Shown here piece after piece: positions 1 to 7,384 of a stretch of 40,705 bases of DNA. Under the pieces are notes generated by a model. That model was not told where the DNA came from, made no database searches, and worked only from the letters and a program-made list of their open reading frames with translations. Source of the DNA: Coxiellaceae bacterium UBA1530 (GTDB taxonomy: Bacteria > Pseudomonadota > Gammaproteobacteria > Coxiellales > Coxiellaceae); the NCBI GenBank assembly GCA_002323325.1, contig DCQA01000004.1:1-40705 (forward strand). Direction: 5' to 3'. Numbering within the stretch: the stretch's first letter is position 1; every line of letters starts with the position of its first letter. Position numbers and translations under genes: made by a program.

Positions 1-205
1 CGGTGATGGTATGCGCTTGCCCTTCGACCAATCCAGTATCGGGTTGCACGATTTTTTGAATAACTTTAAGAAGCGTTGATTTCCCAGTACCGTTTCGACC
101 AATAAGGGCGATACGTTGTTTTCGTGACACCTGTAATGATAGGTCATTGAATAAAGGGGCTTCTGCGAAGCTTAAGTGGATGTTTTTTAATTGAATCAGT
201 GCCAT
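1..205 (-). CDS. uup: ABC-F family ATPase, N-terminal fragment (Uup-like)
   Basis: This is the first 68 codons of a minus-strand gene that continues beyond the left edge. The protein begins MALIQLKNIHLSFAEAPLF and carries a complete Walker A motif, GRNGTGKST, near residues 39-47. The short distance from start to P-loop and the lack of any membrane segment fit the soluble tandem-ATPase ABC-F family, which acts on ribosomes or, for Uup, is linked to DNA transposon excision and ribosome function. The opening residues look most like Uup, but other ABC-F members (EttA, YheS) cannot be excluded without the second half. It is divergent from kdsA, with 88 bases between the two starts. Confidence 0.75.
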   Translation of the reverse strand, partial: MALIQLKNIHLSFAEAPLFNDLSLQVSRKQRIALIGRNGTGKSTLLKVIQKIVQPDTGLVEGQAHTIT

Positions 206-222
206 GGGCGCGAGTGTACCAC

Positions 223-247
223 AGGCGGTAACCTTGCAAAACCGCCT
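223..247. repeat. Inverted repeat around the kdsA -35 region
   Basis: AGGCGGT (223-229) and ACCGCCT (241-247) form a perfect 7-base inverted repeat with an 11-base spacer. It lies in the divergent uup/kdsA intergenic region and brackets the proposed kdsA -35 element. It could be an operator, or a hairpin in the uup leader; the sequence does not decide. Confidence 0.45.
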
Positions 248-261
248 TGATCCAGTATGAT
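234..261 (+). promoter_or_regulatory. Predicted sigma-70 promoter for kdsA
   Basis: TTGCAA (234-239), a 16-base spacer and TATGAT (256-261) match the sigma-70 consensus well. Transcription would start near 268, giving a leader of about 26 bases before the kdsA ATG at 294, which has a CGGAGA ribosome-binding sequence just upstream. Confidence 0.5.
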
Positions 262-293
262 TCGGGTTCTTTCAGATTGCTTCGGAGACAAGA

Positions 294-1160
294 ATGGCCA
301 ATATTGGTGCTGATCGCATTGGGTTGAATGACCCCCTATTAATCATCGCAGGACCATGTGTGATTGAGAGTGAAGATTTGGTCATGCAAGTGGCCACAGA
401 GCTCAAAGCCATGACGTATCAGCGCGGTGTCCCGTTTGTCTTTAAAGCCTCTTTTGATAAGGCGAATCGCTCATCCATCAATAGTTTTCGTGGCCCTGGT
501 TTAGAAAAAGGCTTGGCCATTTTAGAGAAAGTCAAAAAGACCTTAGGTGTACGCGTCTTAACAGATGTGCATGAAGATACGCCTCTTAACGAAGTAGCTG
601 CCGTGGTGGATGTCTTGCAAACACCTGCTTTCTTATGTCGCCAAACCAATTTCATCACTAAGGTGGCTGAGACAGGCTTGCCAGTGAATATTAAGAAAGG
701 GCAATTTTTGGCACCCCAAGACATGATGCACGTGGTCACTAAAGCGAGATCCACGGGTAATCCTAATATCATGGTCTGTGAGCGAGGTGCTTCATTTGGT
801 TACAACAACTTGGTTTCTGATATGCGCTCATTAGCCATCATGCGTGAAACGCAAGCGCCAGTGATTTTTGATGCTACTCATTCGGTGCAGATGCCAGGTG
901 GGCAGGGCAGCACTTCAGGTGGGCGTCGTGACTTCGTGCCGGTACTAGCCCGTGCTGCTGTTGCGGCGGGTGTGAGTGGTGTATTTATGGAGACACATCC
1001 TAATCCTGACGAGGCACTCAGTGACGGGCCAAATTCCTGGCCTCTGGACAAAATGCCAGCATTGCTTGATACGCTATTACGTATCAATCAGGCGGTAAAA
1101 ACTGGCATCTGGCTTGAAGATGTTGTTAAAGCACAGGATACTTGCCTGGAAACTCATTAA
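294..1160 (+). CDS. kdsA: 3-deoxy-D-manno-octulosonate 8-phosphate synthase
   Basis: KdsA condenses phosphoenolpyruvate with arabinose 5-phosphate to make KDO 8-phosphate for the inner core of lipopolysaccharide; it is cytoplasmic. The 288-residue length is close to the family norm of about 284. Recognisable blocks in order are AGPCVIES (near residue 19), FKASFDKANRSS, NIKKGQFLAPQDM, FDATHSVQMPGGQGSTSGGR and GVFMETHPNPDEALSDGPNS, the typical phosphosugar- and PEP-binding segments of the class. The ATG follows a CGGAGA-type ribosome-binding site. It precedes eno by 27 bases, a pairing common in Gammaproteobacteria (pyrG-kdsA-eno or close variants), although pyrG is not upstream here. Identification is firm. 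Confidence 0.97.
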   Translation: MANIGADRIGLNDPLLIIAGPCVIESEDLVMQVATELKAMTYQRGVPFVFKASFDKANRSSINSFRGPGLEKGLAILEKVKKTLGVRVLTDVHEDTPLNEVAAVVDVLQTPAFLCRQTNFITKVAETGLPVNIKKGQFLAPQDMMHVVTKARSTGNPNIMVCERGASFGYNNLVSDMRSLAIMRETQAPVIFDATHSVQMPGGQGSTSGGRRDFVPVLARAAVAAGVSGVFMETHPNPDEALSDGPNSWPLDKMPALLDTLLRINQAVKTGIWLEDVVKAQDTCLETH

Positions 1161-1187
1161 TTTTATTTTTTTACTAAAGGAATTGTT

Positions 1188-2489
1188 ATGACAAAGATCA
1201 CTGCTATTGAAGCAAGAGAGATTCTAGATTCACGCGGCAATCCAACGATTGCAGTTGATGTTACCTTGGATTCCGGTGCTCGTGGTACAGCTATGGTGCC
1301 ATCTGGGGCCTCTACGGGTAAACGAGAAGCATTAGAGTTGCGTGATGGCGATGCGAAACGCTATGGCGGGAAAGGGGTGTTGAAAGCAGTTGCCAATGTG
1401 AACGGTCCAATTCGTCAAGCACTTGTTGGTCAGCCTTCGGACGTGCAAGAAACCATTGATATGGTCATGCTGGAATTGGATGGTACGGAGAATAAAAGTC
1501 AGTTGGGTGCTAATGCTATCCTGGGTGCCTCGCTTGCAGTTGCCCACGCCGCTGCTGCCGATCATCAATTGCCGCTTTACCGTTATTTGGGTTGCTCAGG
1601 TCCTTACACCATGCCTGTGCCCATGATGAATATTATCAACGGAGGTGCACATGCCAATAATAATCTGGATATCCAAGAGTTTATGATTTTACCTGTTGGT
1701 GCGCCTTCATTCTCAGAGGCTTTGCGTTATGGTGCTGAAATCTTCCATGCATTGAAAAAACGTTTGGTGCAACAGGGATTGGTAACAGCCGTTGGTGATG
1801 AAGGTGGCTTTGCACCTGATTTACCGAATAATGAAGCGGCTATGGAGTGTATTTTAGAAGCCATCAGTGATGTGGGATTAAAAGCAGGCTCTGATATTTA
1901 TTTAGGATTGGATTGTGCAAGTTCTGAGTTTTATCGCGATGGACTGTATCATTTATCCTCTGAAAACTTACAGTTAACTTCAGAGCAGCTGATCGATAAG
2001 ATGGCTGCCTGGGTACGTGATTATCCTATCTTGTCTATAGAAGACGGTTTAGATGAGGGTGATTGGTCGGGTTGGTCTCTTTTGACGCAGCGATTAGGTG
2101 ATCAAGTACAGTTAGTCGGCGATGATTTATTTGTGACCAATCCTAAAATCTTCGCACAGGGTATCGATCAAGACGTTGCTAACGCAATTCTGATTAAGTT
2201 CAATCAAATTGGCACATTGTCTGAAACATTGGCTGCGATTGGCTTAGCGAAGCAGGCTGGGTACGGTATTGTGATTTCTCACCGGTCGGGTGAGACTGAG
2301 GATGCAACCATTGCAGATTTAGCGGTGGCAACAGCAGCGGGTCAAATTAAAACTGGTTCGTTATGTCGTTCAGATCGTGTAGCAAAGTACAATCGACTGC
2401 TTAAAATTGAGCAAGAATTAGGCAATGATGCGCCTTATGCGGGGATACAGGCTTTTTCTAATCTAAAGTCTAAATTAAGCCTTGATTGA
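1188..2489 (+). CDS. eno: Enolase (phosphopyruvate hydratase)
   Basis: Enolase interconverts 2-phosphoglycerate and phosphoenolpyruvate in glycolysis and gluconeogenesis; in many Gammaproteobacteria it also joins the RNA degradosome. The 433-residue protein shows the substrate loop SGASTGKREALELRD (near residue 39), GDEGGFAPDL with the catalytic glutamate region, the metal-binding SIEDGLDEGDWSGW and VGDDLFVTNP, the catalytic lysine in NAILIKFNQIGT, and the signature ISHRSGETED. An AAGGAA ribosome-binding site precedes the ATG. It supplies PEP, the co-substrate of KdsA encoded just upstream. Nothing is missing or unusual. Confidence 0.98.
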   Translation: MTKITAIEAREILDSRGNPTIAVDVTLDSGARGTAMVPSGASTGKREALELRDGDAKRYGGKGVLKAVANVNGPIRQALVGQPSDVQETIDMVMLELDGTENKSQLGANAILGASLAVAHAAAADHQLPLYRYLGCSGPYTMPVPMMNIINGGAHANNNLDIQEFMILPVGAPSFSEALRYGAEIFHALKKRLVQQGLVTAVGDEGGFAPDLPNNEAAMECILEAISDVGLKAGSDIYLGLDCASSEFYRDGLYHLSSENLQLTSEQLIDKMAAWVRDYPILSIEDGLDEGDWSGWSLLTQRLGDQVQLVGDDLFVTNPKIFAQGIDQDVANAILIKFNQIGTLSETLAAIGLAKQAGYGIVISHRSGETEDATIADLAVATAAGQIKTGSLCRSDRVAKYNRLLKIEQELGNDAPYAGIQAFSNLKSKLSLD

Positions 2490-2587
2490 AAAAAGTTAGT
2501 TAAATGAGCTGAGTAGCTGTTTTTTTTAATGTCACTGGTATATTATCGATCATAACAGACTGTGATTTTAATAATGACGGGTGTCTT

Positions 2588-2863
2588 ATGGTTAAGTGGC
2601 TGGGCTCAGGATTAATGGCGATGCTGATTTTTATGCAGTATCAGTTATGGTTTATGCCAGGCGGTTTGACCAGTGTCTGGCATTTGGATGACGAAATTAG
2701 GCAGTTGCAGCAGAGTAATCAAGTGATGCATCAAGGTAACCAAGCAATGCTATCTAATATTCAACAACTAAAAAATGGCCACCATGCGATTGAGGCTGAG
2801 GCTCGCAATGAGCTTGGCATGATTAAACGTGACGAAGTCTTTTATCAGGTTATCGACGATTGA
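2588..2863 (+). CDS. ftsB: Cell division protein FtsB
   Basis: FtsB is a small bitopic inner-membrane protein that forms the FtsQ-FtsB-FtsL complex and helps activate septal wall synthesis. This 91-residue product has a short cytoplasmic N terminus, one membrane segment at about residues 5-25, then a coiled coil rich in Gln/Asn/Glu at about 33-70, and the conserved juxta-coil EAEARNELGMIKRDEVFYQV near the C terminus, which is diagnostic. Its length is close to the E. coli protein (103). The place between eno and ispD is the classic gammaproteobacterial context. A weak extended -10 sequence (TGGTATATT, about 2536-2544) lies upstream. The stop codon overlaps the ispD start by 4 bases. Confidence 0.93.
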   Translation: MVKWLGSGLMAMLIFMQYQLWFMPGGLTSVWHLDDEIRQLQQSNQVMHQGNQAMLSNIQQLKNGHHAIEAEARNELGMIKRDEVFYQVIDD

Positions 2864-3582
2864 ATCTTAATACGACCCAACAGTCCCCCTTTTGGGTTGT
2901 CATTCCTGCTGCGGGTATTGGGCATCGCTTTGGATCAGGCTGTCCGAAGCAATACGCGCTTTTATCGGGCCAACCGTTACTAAAACACACTGTGGATATT
3001 TTCTTACAAGCGACCTGGGTCAAGGGTATTATGCTGGTCCTTCATGCCCAAGATGAATTTTGGCCAAAGCTTTATGAGCGACCTCATTCTCGTCTCATGA
3101 CCACGGTTGGTGGAGAGCAGCGCGTTGATTCAGTGTTGCAAGGTTTGCTCGCTCTTGAGGGAAAGGCTAATGAGAACGATTGGGTGTTGGTGCATGACGC
3201 TGCAAGACCTTGTTTGCGTCTACAATCTCTTCAACACTTGATCATCGAGTGTCAGCACCATTCTGTGGGCGGTTTGTTGGGTAGGCCAGTCACACAGACA
3301 ATAAAAATAGTGAATGAAGAAGGGTGTGTTGAAAAAACACAAGCTCGTGAGGCACTTTGGGAGGCACAAACCCCACAAATGTTTCGTTATGGGTTATTAA
3401 GATCAGCACTGGATAGTTTGACTCAAGAAGAGATATCACAGATCACCGATGAAGCCAGTGCTATTGAGCGGTTGGGTTATCAACCTCACATGGTCTTAGG
3501 TGAGGCGTCGAATCTTAAAGTGACTTATGCCGAGGACCTTGCCTTGGCGGAGTGGTATTTAAAACAGGAGAGCGCGTCATGA
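2860..3582 (+). CDS. ispD: 2-C-methyl-D-erythritol 4-phosphate cytidylyltransferase
   Basis: IspD couples CTP to MEP, giving CDP-ME in the MEP route to isoprenoids. The 240-residue protein has the nucleotide-binding start VIPAAGIGHRFGSGCPKQY (residues 14-32), the VLVHDAARPCL block with the metal-binding aspartate, and AQTPQMFRYGLL. The start is a TTG at 2860 that overlaps the ftsB TGA by 4 bases, so it is probably translated by coupling; no other start lies before the conserved N terminus. It overlaps ispF by 4 bases at the other end, so the pair is co-translated. In some other proteobacteria the two enzymes are fused as IspDF; here they are separate. Confidence 0.95.
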   Translation: MNLNTTQQSPFWVVIPAAGIGHRFGSGCPKQYALLSGQPLLKHTVDIFLQATWVKGIMLVLHAQDEFWPKLYERPHSRLMTTVGGEQRVDSVLQGLLALEGKANENDWVLVHDAARPCLRLQSLQHLIIECQHHSVGGLLGRPVTQTIKIVNEEGCVEKTQAREALWEAQTPQMFRYGLLRSALDSLTQEEISQITDEASAIERLGYQPHMVLGEASNLKVTYAEDLALAEWYLKQESAS

Positions 3583-4064
3583 TGCGAGTGGGTTTTGGTT
3601 ATGATTCTCATCGATTTTGTGAGGGAAACCATATCATGATAGGTGGTGTTAGGGTGCCTCATCACGCGGCATTTTTAGCGCACTCCGATGGTGATGTGTT
3701 GTTGCATGCTGTGGGTGATGCATTGTTGGGCGCAGCCGCTTTGGGGGATATTGGGCAACATTTTCCTGATACGGATACATCCTTCAAAGATGCGGATAGT
3801 GCTATGCTCATAGGACAGATTTTAAAACTCTTAAAGGCGCGCTCGTTGTCCATTCACAATATCGACGCGACCCTAATTGCAGAGCAGCCTAAATTTTCTT
3901 CACTCATGGTAAGTATTCGACAATCTTTGGCCGATATTATCGGTTTACCTATCTCTCAGGTAAGCGTTAAGGCAACTACCAATGAGAAGATGGGGTCATT
4001 GGGACGTAGTGAAGGTATCGCCGCGCATGTCGTGGTGTTGATATCCAACGATCCCTCTGAATAA
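3579..4064 (+). CDS. ispF: 2-C-methyl-D-erythritol 2,4-cyclodiphosphate synthase
   Basis: IspF closes CDP-ME 2-phosphate to MEcPP, releasing CMP, in the MEP pathway. The reading frame could extend upstream to a GTG at 3552, but the ATG at 3579 is preferred: AGGAG lies 8 bases upstream, the ATGA overlap with the ispD stop is typical of coupled genes, and the resulting 161-residue protein begins MMRVGFGYDSHRF, as the family does. Zinc ligands are seen in GYDSHRF (Asp, His) and in LAHSDGDVLLHAVGDALLGA (His). The C-terminal KATTNEKMGSLGRSEGIAAH block contains the conserved Thr and Glu. Identification is firm. Confidence 0.96.
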   Translation: MMRVGFGYDSHRFCEGNHIMIGGVRVPHHAAFLAHSDGDVLLHAVGDALLGAAALGDIGQHFPDTDTSFKDADSAMLIGQILKLLKARSLSIHNIDATLIAEQPKFSSLMVSIRQSLADIIGLPISQVSVKATTNEKMGSLGRSEGIAAHVVVLISNDPSE

Positions 4065-4178
4065 AGCACGTAGAAGTGGTTCATGCACTGCTTTGGCAAG
4101 GATTTTTGTAATAGTCTTGATGACAGGCTATGATTCTCATGGAAGGTGCTTTTTTTCAACATTAACAGGGAGTTAGTT

Positions 4179-4466
4179 ATGCATTCAGGGTCTAATAATG
4201 GATTGAAGCCATTGGCTTTAGGGTTAGCGATTGCCATTATCTGGTCAATCAGTTTGCTATCGGTTGTCTTGATGGCTTTGGTGTTTGGTGTTGGATTTCC
4301 TTGGTTAGGTATTCTAGCGTCAGTGTATATTGGTTTTAGTTTGACGTTTTGGGGCGTTGTTATTGGTTTTATATGGGCTTTTGTCGATGGTTTCGTTGGT
4401 GGCTTTTTATTAGCGTGGTTATACAACTGGTTATCAGGGTGTTGTCGCTGTCAGTCATCAGATTAA
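4179..4466 (+). CDS. Small hydrophobic membrane protein, holin-like
   Basis: This 95-residue protein starts MHSGSNNGLKPLALGLAIA. Two or three membrane segments are visible at about residues 10-35, 40-60 and 65-85, and the end is polar and Cys-rich (SGCCRCQSSD). An earlier in-frame ATG exists, but the one at 4179 follows GGGAG at a good distance. The block GFIWAFVDGFVGGFLLAWLYNWL recalls, from memory, short proteins labelled 'bacteriophage holin' in Legionella- and Coxiella-like genomes. That label rests on shape rather than on shown lysis activity, and there are no phage genes nearby. It stands alone between ispF and a strong terminator. Real function unknown. Confidence 0.7.
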   Translation: MHSGSNNGLKPLALGLAIAIIWSISLLSVVLMALVFGVGFPWLGILASVYIGFSLTFWGVVIGFIWAFVDGFVGGFLLAWLYNWLSGCCRCQSSD

Positions 4467-4493
4467 TACAAAAGTTTCCCTAGTAGGCTTTAT

Positions 4494-4527
4494 AAATACC
4501 CAGCTAGTTAAGGCTGGGTATTTTTTT
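4494..4527 (+). terminator. Rho-independent terminator
   Basis: AAATACCCAGC (4494-4504) and GCTGGGTATTT (4513-4523) form a perfect 11-base stem with an 8-base loop, and the T run extends to 4527. It ends transcription of the small membrane protein gene and separates it from the dihydrouridine synthase gene. Confidence 0.9.
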
Positions 4528-4580
4528 ATCTATCATTTGTCGGTATGATGCGATCATCACAAGTTCCTTAGGTATAGTCT

Positions 4581-5573
4581 GTGTTTGATCAACCGCTACA
4601 ATTGGGTTCGTTGCCCCTGAAAAGTCCTTTGCTGCAAGGGCCTTTAGCCGGTTACAGTTGTGCCCCTTTCAGAAAGCTTGTCTGGGATTTTGGTGGTGTG
4701 GGTTATTGCACCACAGAGATGTTATCTGCGCACAACATTGTTCATCGTCCGAGTCAGCCGATACGTTATCGTCTGCGTGACGATAATGAGCAAATCTGGT
4801 CAGTGCAGTTGGCAGGTAGTCAACCGGATATTCTTTCTCGTGCAACCGAGATTGTACGGGGCTGGGGAGCTGAGATTATTGATTTAAATTGTGGTTGCCC
4901 ACAACCCAAAATACGTAAACGTAAAATGGGCTCACGTTTATTAAGTGATCCTGAACATTTGTATCGCTGTGTCAAAGCGATGCGAGAGGCAACCGATGGT
5001 GTGCTAACGGTTAAGATTCGCATCGAGCCTAATGATCAATCAGCAAATCGCCAAGTCGCTGAAGCAATTGACTCAGCAGGCGCCGATGGCCTGATTGTGC
5101 ATGCAAGGCATTGGACGGAACGTTACGATATCCCCGCACGTTGGTCTGCCATTCGTCCGTTTATAGATTGGGTCTCTATTCCTGTGATTGCAAATGGTGA
5201 TGTTGACTCATTGGTGAGCTTAAAAGCAGCGCAACAAGCCTCTGGCTGTGATGGTATCATGATTGCACGAGCTGGTTTGGGTAGACCTTGGTTGTTTCAT
5301 AAGATCTTAACCGAATTTGAATCAGGCAAGACGTGGTCTATTTCGAAAGCTGAACAAACAGAGTTATTGATGCAACACGTCGCTGGGTTGATAATGATTG
5401 AGGGTGAGCATTTGGCTTTGTTGCAGGCACGAAAACTGGTTGCGTATTATTTTCCAGAGATTAAACTGTTTGATCATTACGTCGCCCTTAAAAACCAACT
5501 ACAAACTCAGGCCGATCTCCAGCAATTATTGAAAATACTGTTGTCAGAGCCTCAGATGGAATCGATATGTTAG
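4581..5573 (+). CDS. tRNA-dihydrouridine synthase
   Basis: Dus enzymes use FMN and NADPH to reduce specific uridines in tRNA loops. The 330-residue protein has the N-terminal SPLLQGPLAGYSCAPFR flavin-binding start, the hallmark LNCGCPQPKI with the catalytic cysteine, the KIRIEPND segment with the FMN-contacting lysine, LIVHARHWTERY, and IPVIANGDVDS followed by GIMIARAGLGRPWLF. These define a TIM-barrel Dus. The N terminus and NCGCP sequence fit the DusB/DusC side better than DusA, but I cannot choose a subfamily; the usual dusB partner fis is absent here. The start is a GTG at 4581 with only a weak ribosome-binding site. The stop lies inside the prfB start region, so prfB is co-transcribed. 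Confidence 0.9.
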   Translation: MFDQPLQLGSLPLKSPLLQGPLAGYSCAPFRKLVWDFGGVGYCTTEMLSAHNIVHRPSQPIRYRLRDDNEQIWSVQLAGSQPDILSRATEIVRGWGAEIIDLNCGCPQPKIRKRKMGSRLLSDPEHLYRCVKAMREATDGVLTVKIRIEPNDQSANRQVAEAIDSAGADGLIVHARHWTERYDIPARWSAIRPFIDWVSIPVIANGDVDSLVSLKAAQQASGCDGIMIARAGLGRPWLFHKILTEFESGKTWSISKAEQTELLMQHVAGLIMIEGEHLALLQARKLVAYYFPEIKLFDHYVALKNQLQTQADLQQLLKILLSEPQMESIC

Positions 5574-6674
5574 AAATAAATCCTTTACGAGAAAAACTTC
5601 AGGACTTAACCGAGCGTTTACAGGCACTTCGGGGGTATCTTTGACTATGCGGGTAAGGCACAGCGATTATTAGAAGTTCAACGTGAGTTAGAAAACCCCG
5701 ATGTTTGGAATAATCCTGAGCATGCACAGTCACTTGGCGTAGAACAGTCACAATTAGAGCAGGTGGTTAATGGCTCAGATGATTTACAAACTCGCCTAGC
5801 TGAGGCCACTGAGCTGCTGGAACTAGCATTCAGTGAGCACGATGCAGATACCGTCAATGAGGTCGAAACTGACACGCTTGCACTTCAAGTGGCAATTGAG
5901 CGTATGGAATTTCAACGCATGTTTTCTGGTAAGATGGACGCCAATCATGCATTCCTAGATATTCAGTCGGGTTCGGGTGGTACCGAAGCGCAAGATTGGG
6001 CTGAAATGTTATTGCGTATGTACTTGCGCTGGGGCGAAGCGCATGGTTTTAAAACCACGTTGATGGAGGTATCGCCAGGTGAGGTCGCTGGTATTAAAAG
6101 TGCTACGATTCGTTTTGAGGGTGAATATGCTTTTGGTTGGTTGCGTACAGAAAATGGCGTGCATCGTTTAGTCCGAAAATCGCCTTTCGACTCTGGTTCA
6201 AGACGTCATACGTCATTTGCTTCAGTGTTTATCTCGCCTGAAATTGATGATGATATAGAAGTTGATATTAACCCAGCTGACATCCGTACTGATACCTACC
6301 GCGCCAGTGGTGCAGGCGGTCAGCATGTCAATAAAACAGACTCAGCGATTCGCTTAACTCATGAGCCGACCGGTATTGTGGTTCAGTGTCAAAGCGATCG
6401 TTCGCAACATAAAAACCGTGCACAGGCGATGAAGCAACTGAAGGCCAAGTTGTATGAGTTGGAGATGCAAAAGAAACAAGCTGATCAGCAAGCATTAGAG
6501 GCGACTAAATCTGATATCAGTTGGGGCAGTCAGATACGCTCTTATGTGCTCGATGCATCTCGCATAAAAGATCTGCGCACGAATGTGGAAACGTCGAACA
6601 CGCAAGCGGTGCTAGACGGTGATATTGACCAATTCATTGAGGCAACATTAAAGTTACAAGGCAGTGCTGAATAG
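5567..6674 (+). CDS. prfB: Peptide chain release factor 2 (programmed +1 frameshift)
   Basis: RF2 recognises UAA and UGA and triggers peptide release. The gene starts at ATG 5567, overlapping the end of the dihydrouridine synthase gene. Frame 0 runs for 25 codons to an in-frame TGA at 5642-5644, and translation continues in the +1 frame from GAC at 5643 to 6674, giving about 368 residues (E. coli has 365). The downstream part has the stop-codon reading SPF tripeptide within VRKSPFDSGSRRHTSF, and the catalytic GGQ within YRASGAGGQHVNKTDSAIR. An annotation that ignores the frameshift would wrongly start the gene at an internal GTG or ATG. It ends 20 bases from a converging HPP-family gene; the common prfB-lysS neighbourhood is interrupted by that gene. 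Confidence 0.96.
5630..5645 (+). promoter_or_regulatory. prfB autoregulatory +1 frameshift site
   Basis: The sequence CGGGGGTATCTTTGAC holds an internal Shine-Dalgarno-like GGGGG (5631-5635), the slippery CTT (5639-5641) and the in-frame TGA (5642-5644) followed by C, the poor termination context. This matches the well-known RF2 feedback element: low RF2 lets the ribosome slip +1 and make more RF2. Confidence 0.95.
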
Positions 6675-6694
6675 ACGCTTGTTTTTGCTTAACG

Positions 6695-7210
6695 CTAATC
6701 GACGATATCTTCCAAATAATTTGCCAATATTGTTTTCATCACGGCCAGTAACAAGGTAAGAAAGAGAAGTAGGCCAAAGACAAGATAGCTCGGGTCATGA
6801 ACTGCCATGGCTAACGCAATGCCAGTAGCAGGAGGGTGTGTGATGTGCAGTAGAGAAAAGCAGTAGAGAGTAGCAAACATAGCAAGGAAGATCATTGTCA
6901 TCGTGAGAGTAAAGGGATCAATGTGTTGCATCCAGGATGATACTTTGACAATCAGGGGTATTGCTTCACGTAATGCGAGCGTGATTCCCAAGGCTACGGC
7001 GTAGCTTAATAGCAACTGTCTATTATTCGCACTCTCTGAATCGGGTGTGAAGAATAAAATAGTGGCACTGGAGGCAAGGGATGTCGCACCGATGACCCAG
7101 AAGATAGGGTCTGTGGAATAATGTTTTAAAGTAATCAGCGTAAATAGAATAAAAGCTGTGGTTGCAAGGATTTGTAAAAAACGATGCAGCTGATGTGAAA
7201 AAGATCTCAT
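6695..7210 (-). CDS. HPP-family integral membrane protein
   Basis: The 171-residue product has four or five hydrophobic segments (about 13-28, 37-54, 66-90, 101-122 and 134-162) and carries the family-naming HPP tripeptide in LLHITHPPATGIALAMA, followed by a conserved membrane helix. HPP proteins are inner-membrane proteins; some plant and cyanobacterial members are linked to nitrite transport, but the role in most bacteria is not known, and I infer none. The first helix starts after a basic N terminus, as expected for cytoplasmic entry. It is oriented against its neighbours, converging on prfB and diverging from lysS, and therefore splits the usual prfB-lysS pair. Confidence 0.8.
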   Translation of the reverse strand: MRSFSHQLHRFLQILATTAFILFTLITLKHYSTDPIFWVIGATSLASSATILFFTPDSESANNRQLLLSYAVALGITLALREAIPLIVKVSSWMQHIDPFTLTMTMIFLAMFATLYCFSLLHITHPPATGIALAMAVHDPSYLVFGLLLFLTLLLAVMKTILANYLEDIVD

Positions 7211-7245
7211 AACATTAACCGAGCCTAATCAATAACTTTATTAGT

Positions 7246-7268
7246 ATCGCTAAAAGACTTTTAGTGAT
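7246..7268. repeat. Palindrome between the HPP gene and lysS
   Basis: CTAAAAG (7250-7256), a central A, and CTTTTAG (7258-7264) are perfectly symmetric. The symmetry extends by ATCG on the left and TGAT on the right with one G-T mismatch, making a 23-base palindrome 36 bases upstream of the HPP gene start. The loop is too small for a hairpin terminator, so a protein-binding operator is the likelier reading. Confidence 0.5.
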
Positions 7269-7321
7269 CAAGTTTTCCCCGCACATGGCGTACTGCCTTC
7301 ATGGGAGAAATGTTCATTCGG

Positions 7322-7350
7322 TTGTGATTACACGCGTGCTTCGCTATGAT
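7322..7350 (+). promoter_or_regulatory. Predicted sigma-70 promoter for lysS
   Basis: TTGTGA (7322-7327), a 17-base spacer and TATGAT (7345-7350) give a good sigma-70 match. The -10 overlaps the upstream in-frame ATG at 7346, so a transcript from here would begin near 7357 and cannot use that ATG. This supports the GTG start at 7385. Confidence 0.6.
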
Positions 7351-7384
7351 AGCTCTCTTTTTGTTTGCAATACGGGGATTTCAC

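Noticed and set aside
3956..4426. A 156-codon minus-strand open frame covering the ispF end and the small membrane gene
   Set aside because: It lies antisense to ispF and the holin-like gene, has Asn/Thr/Lys/Pro-biased composition typical of a shadow frame, and no ribosome-binding site or family motif.
5643..5763. prfB as a pseudogene broken by an in-frame TGA
   Set aside because: The TGA sits in the conserved RF2 programmed frameshift site with a GGGGG spacer element, and the downstream frame is intact to the normal length.
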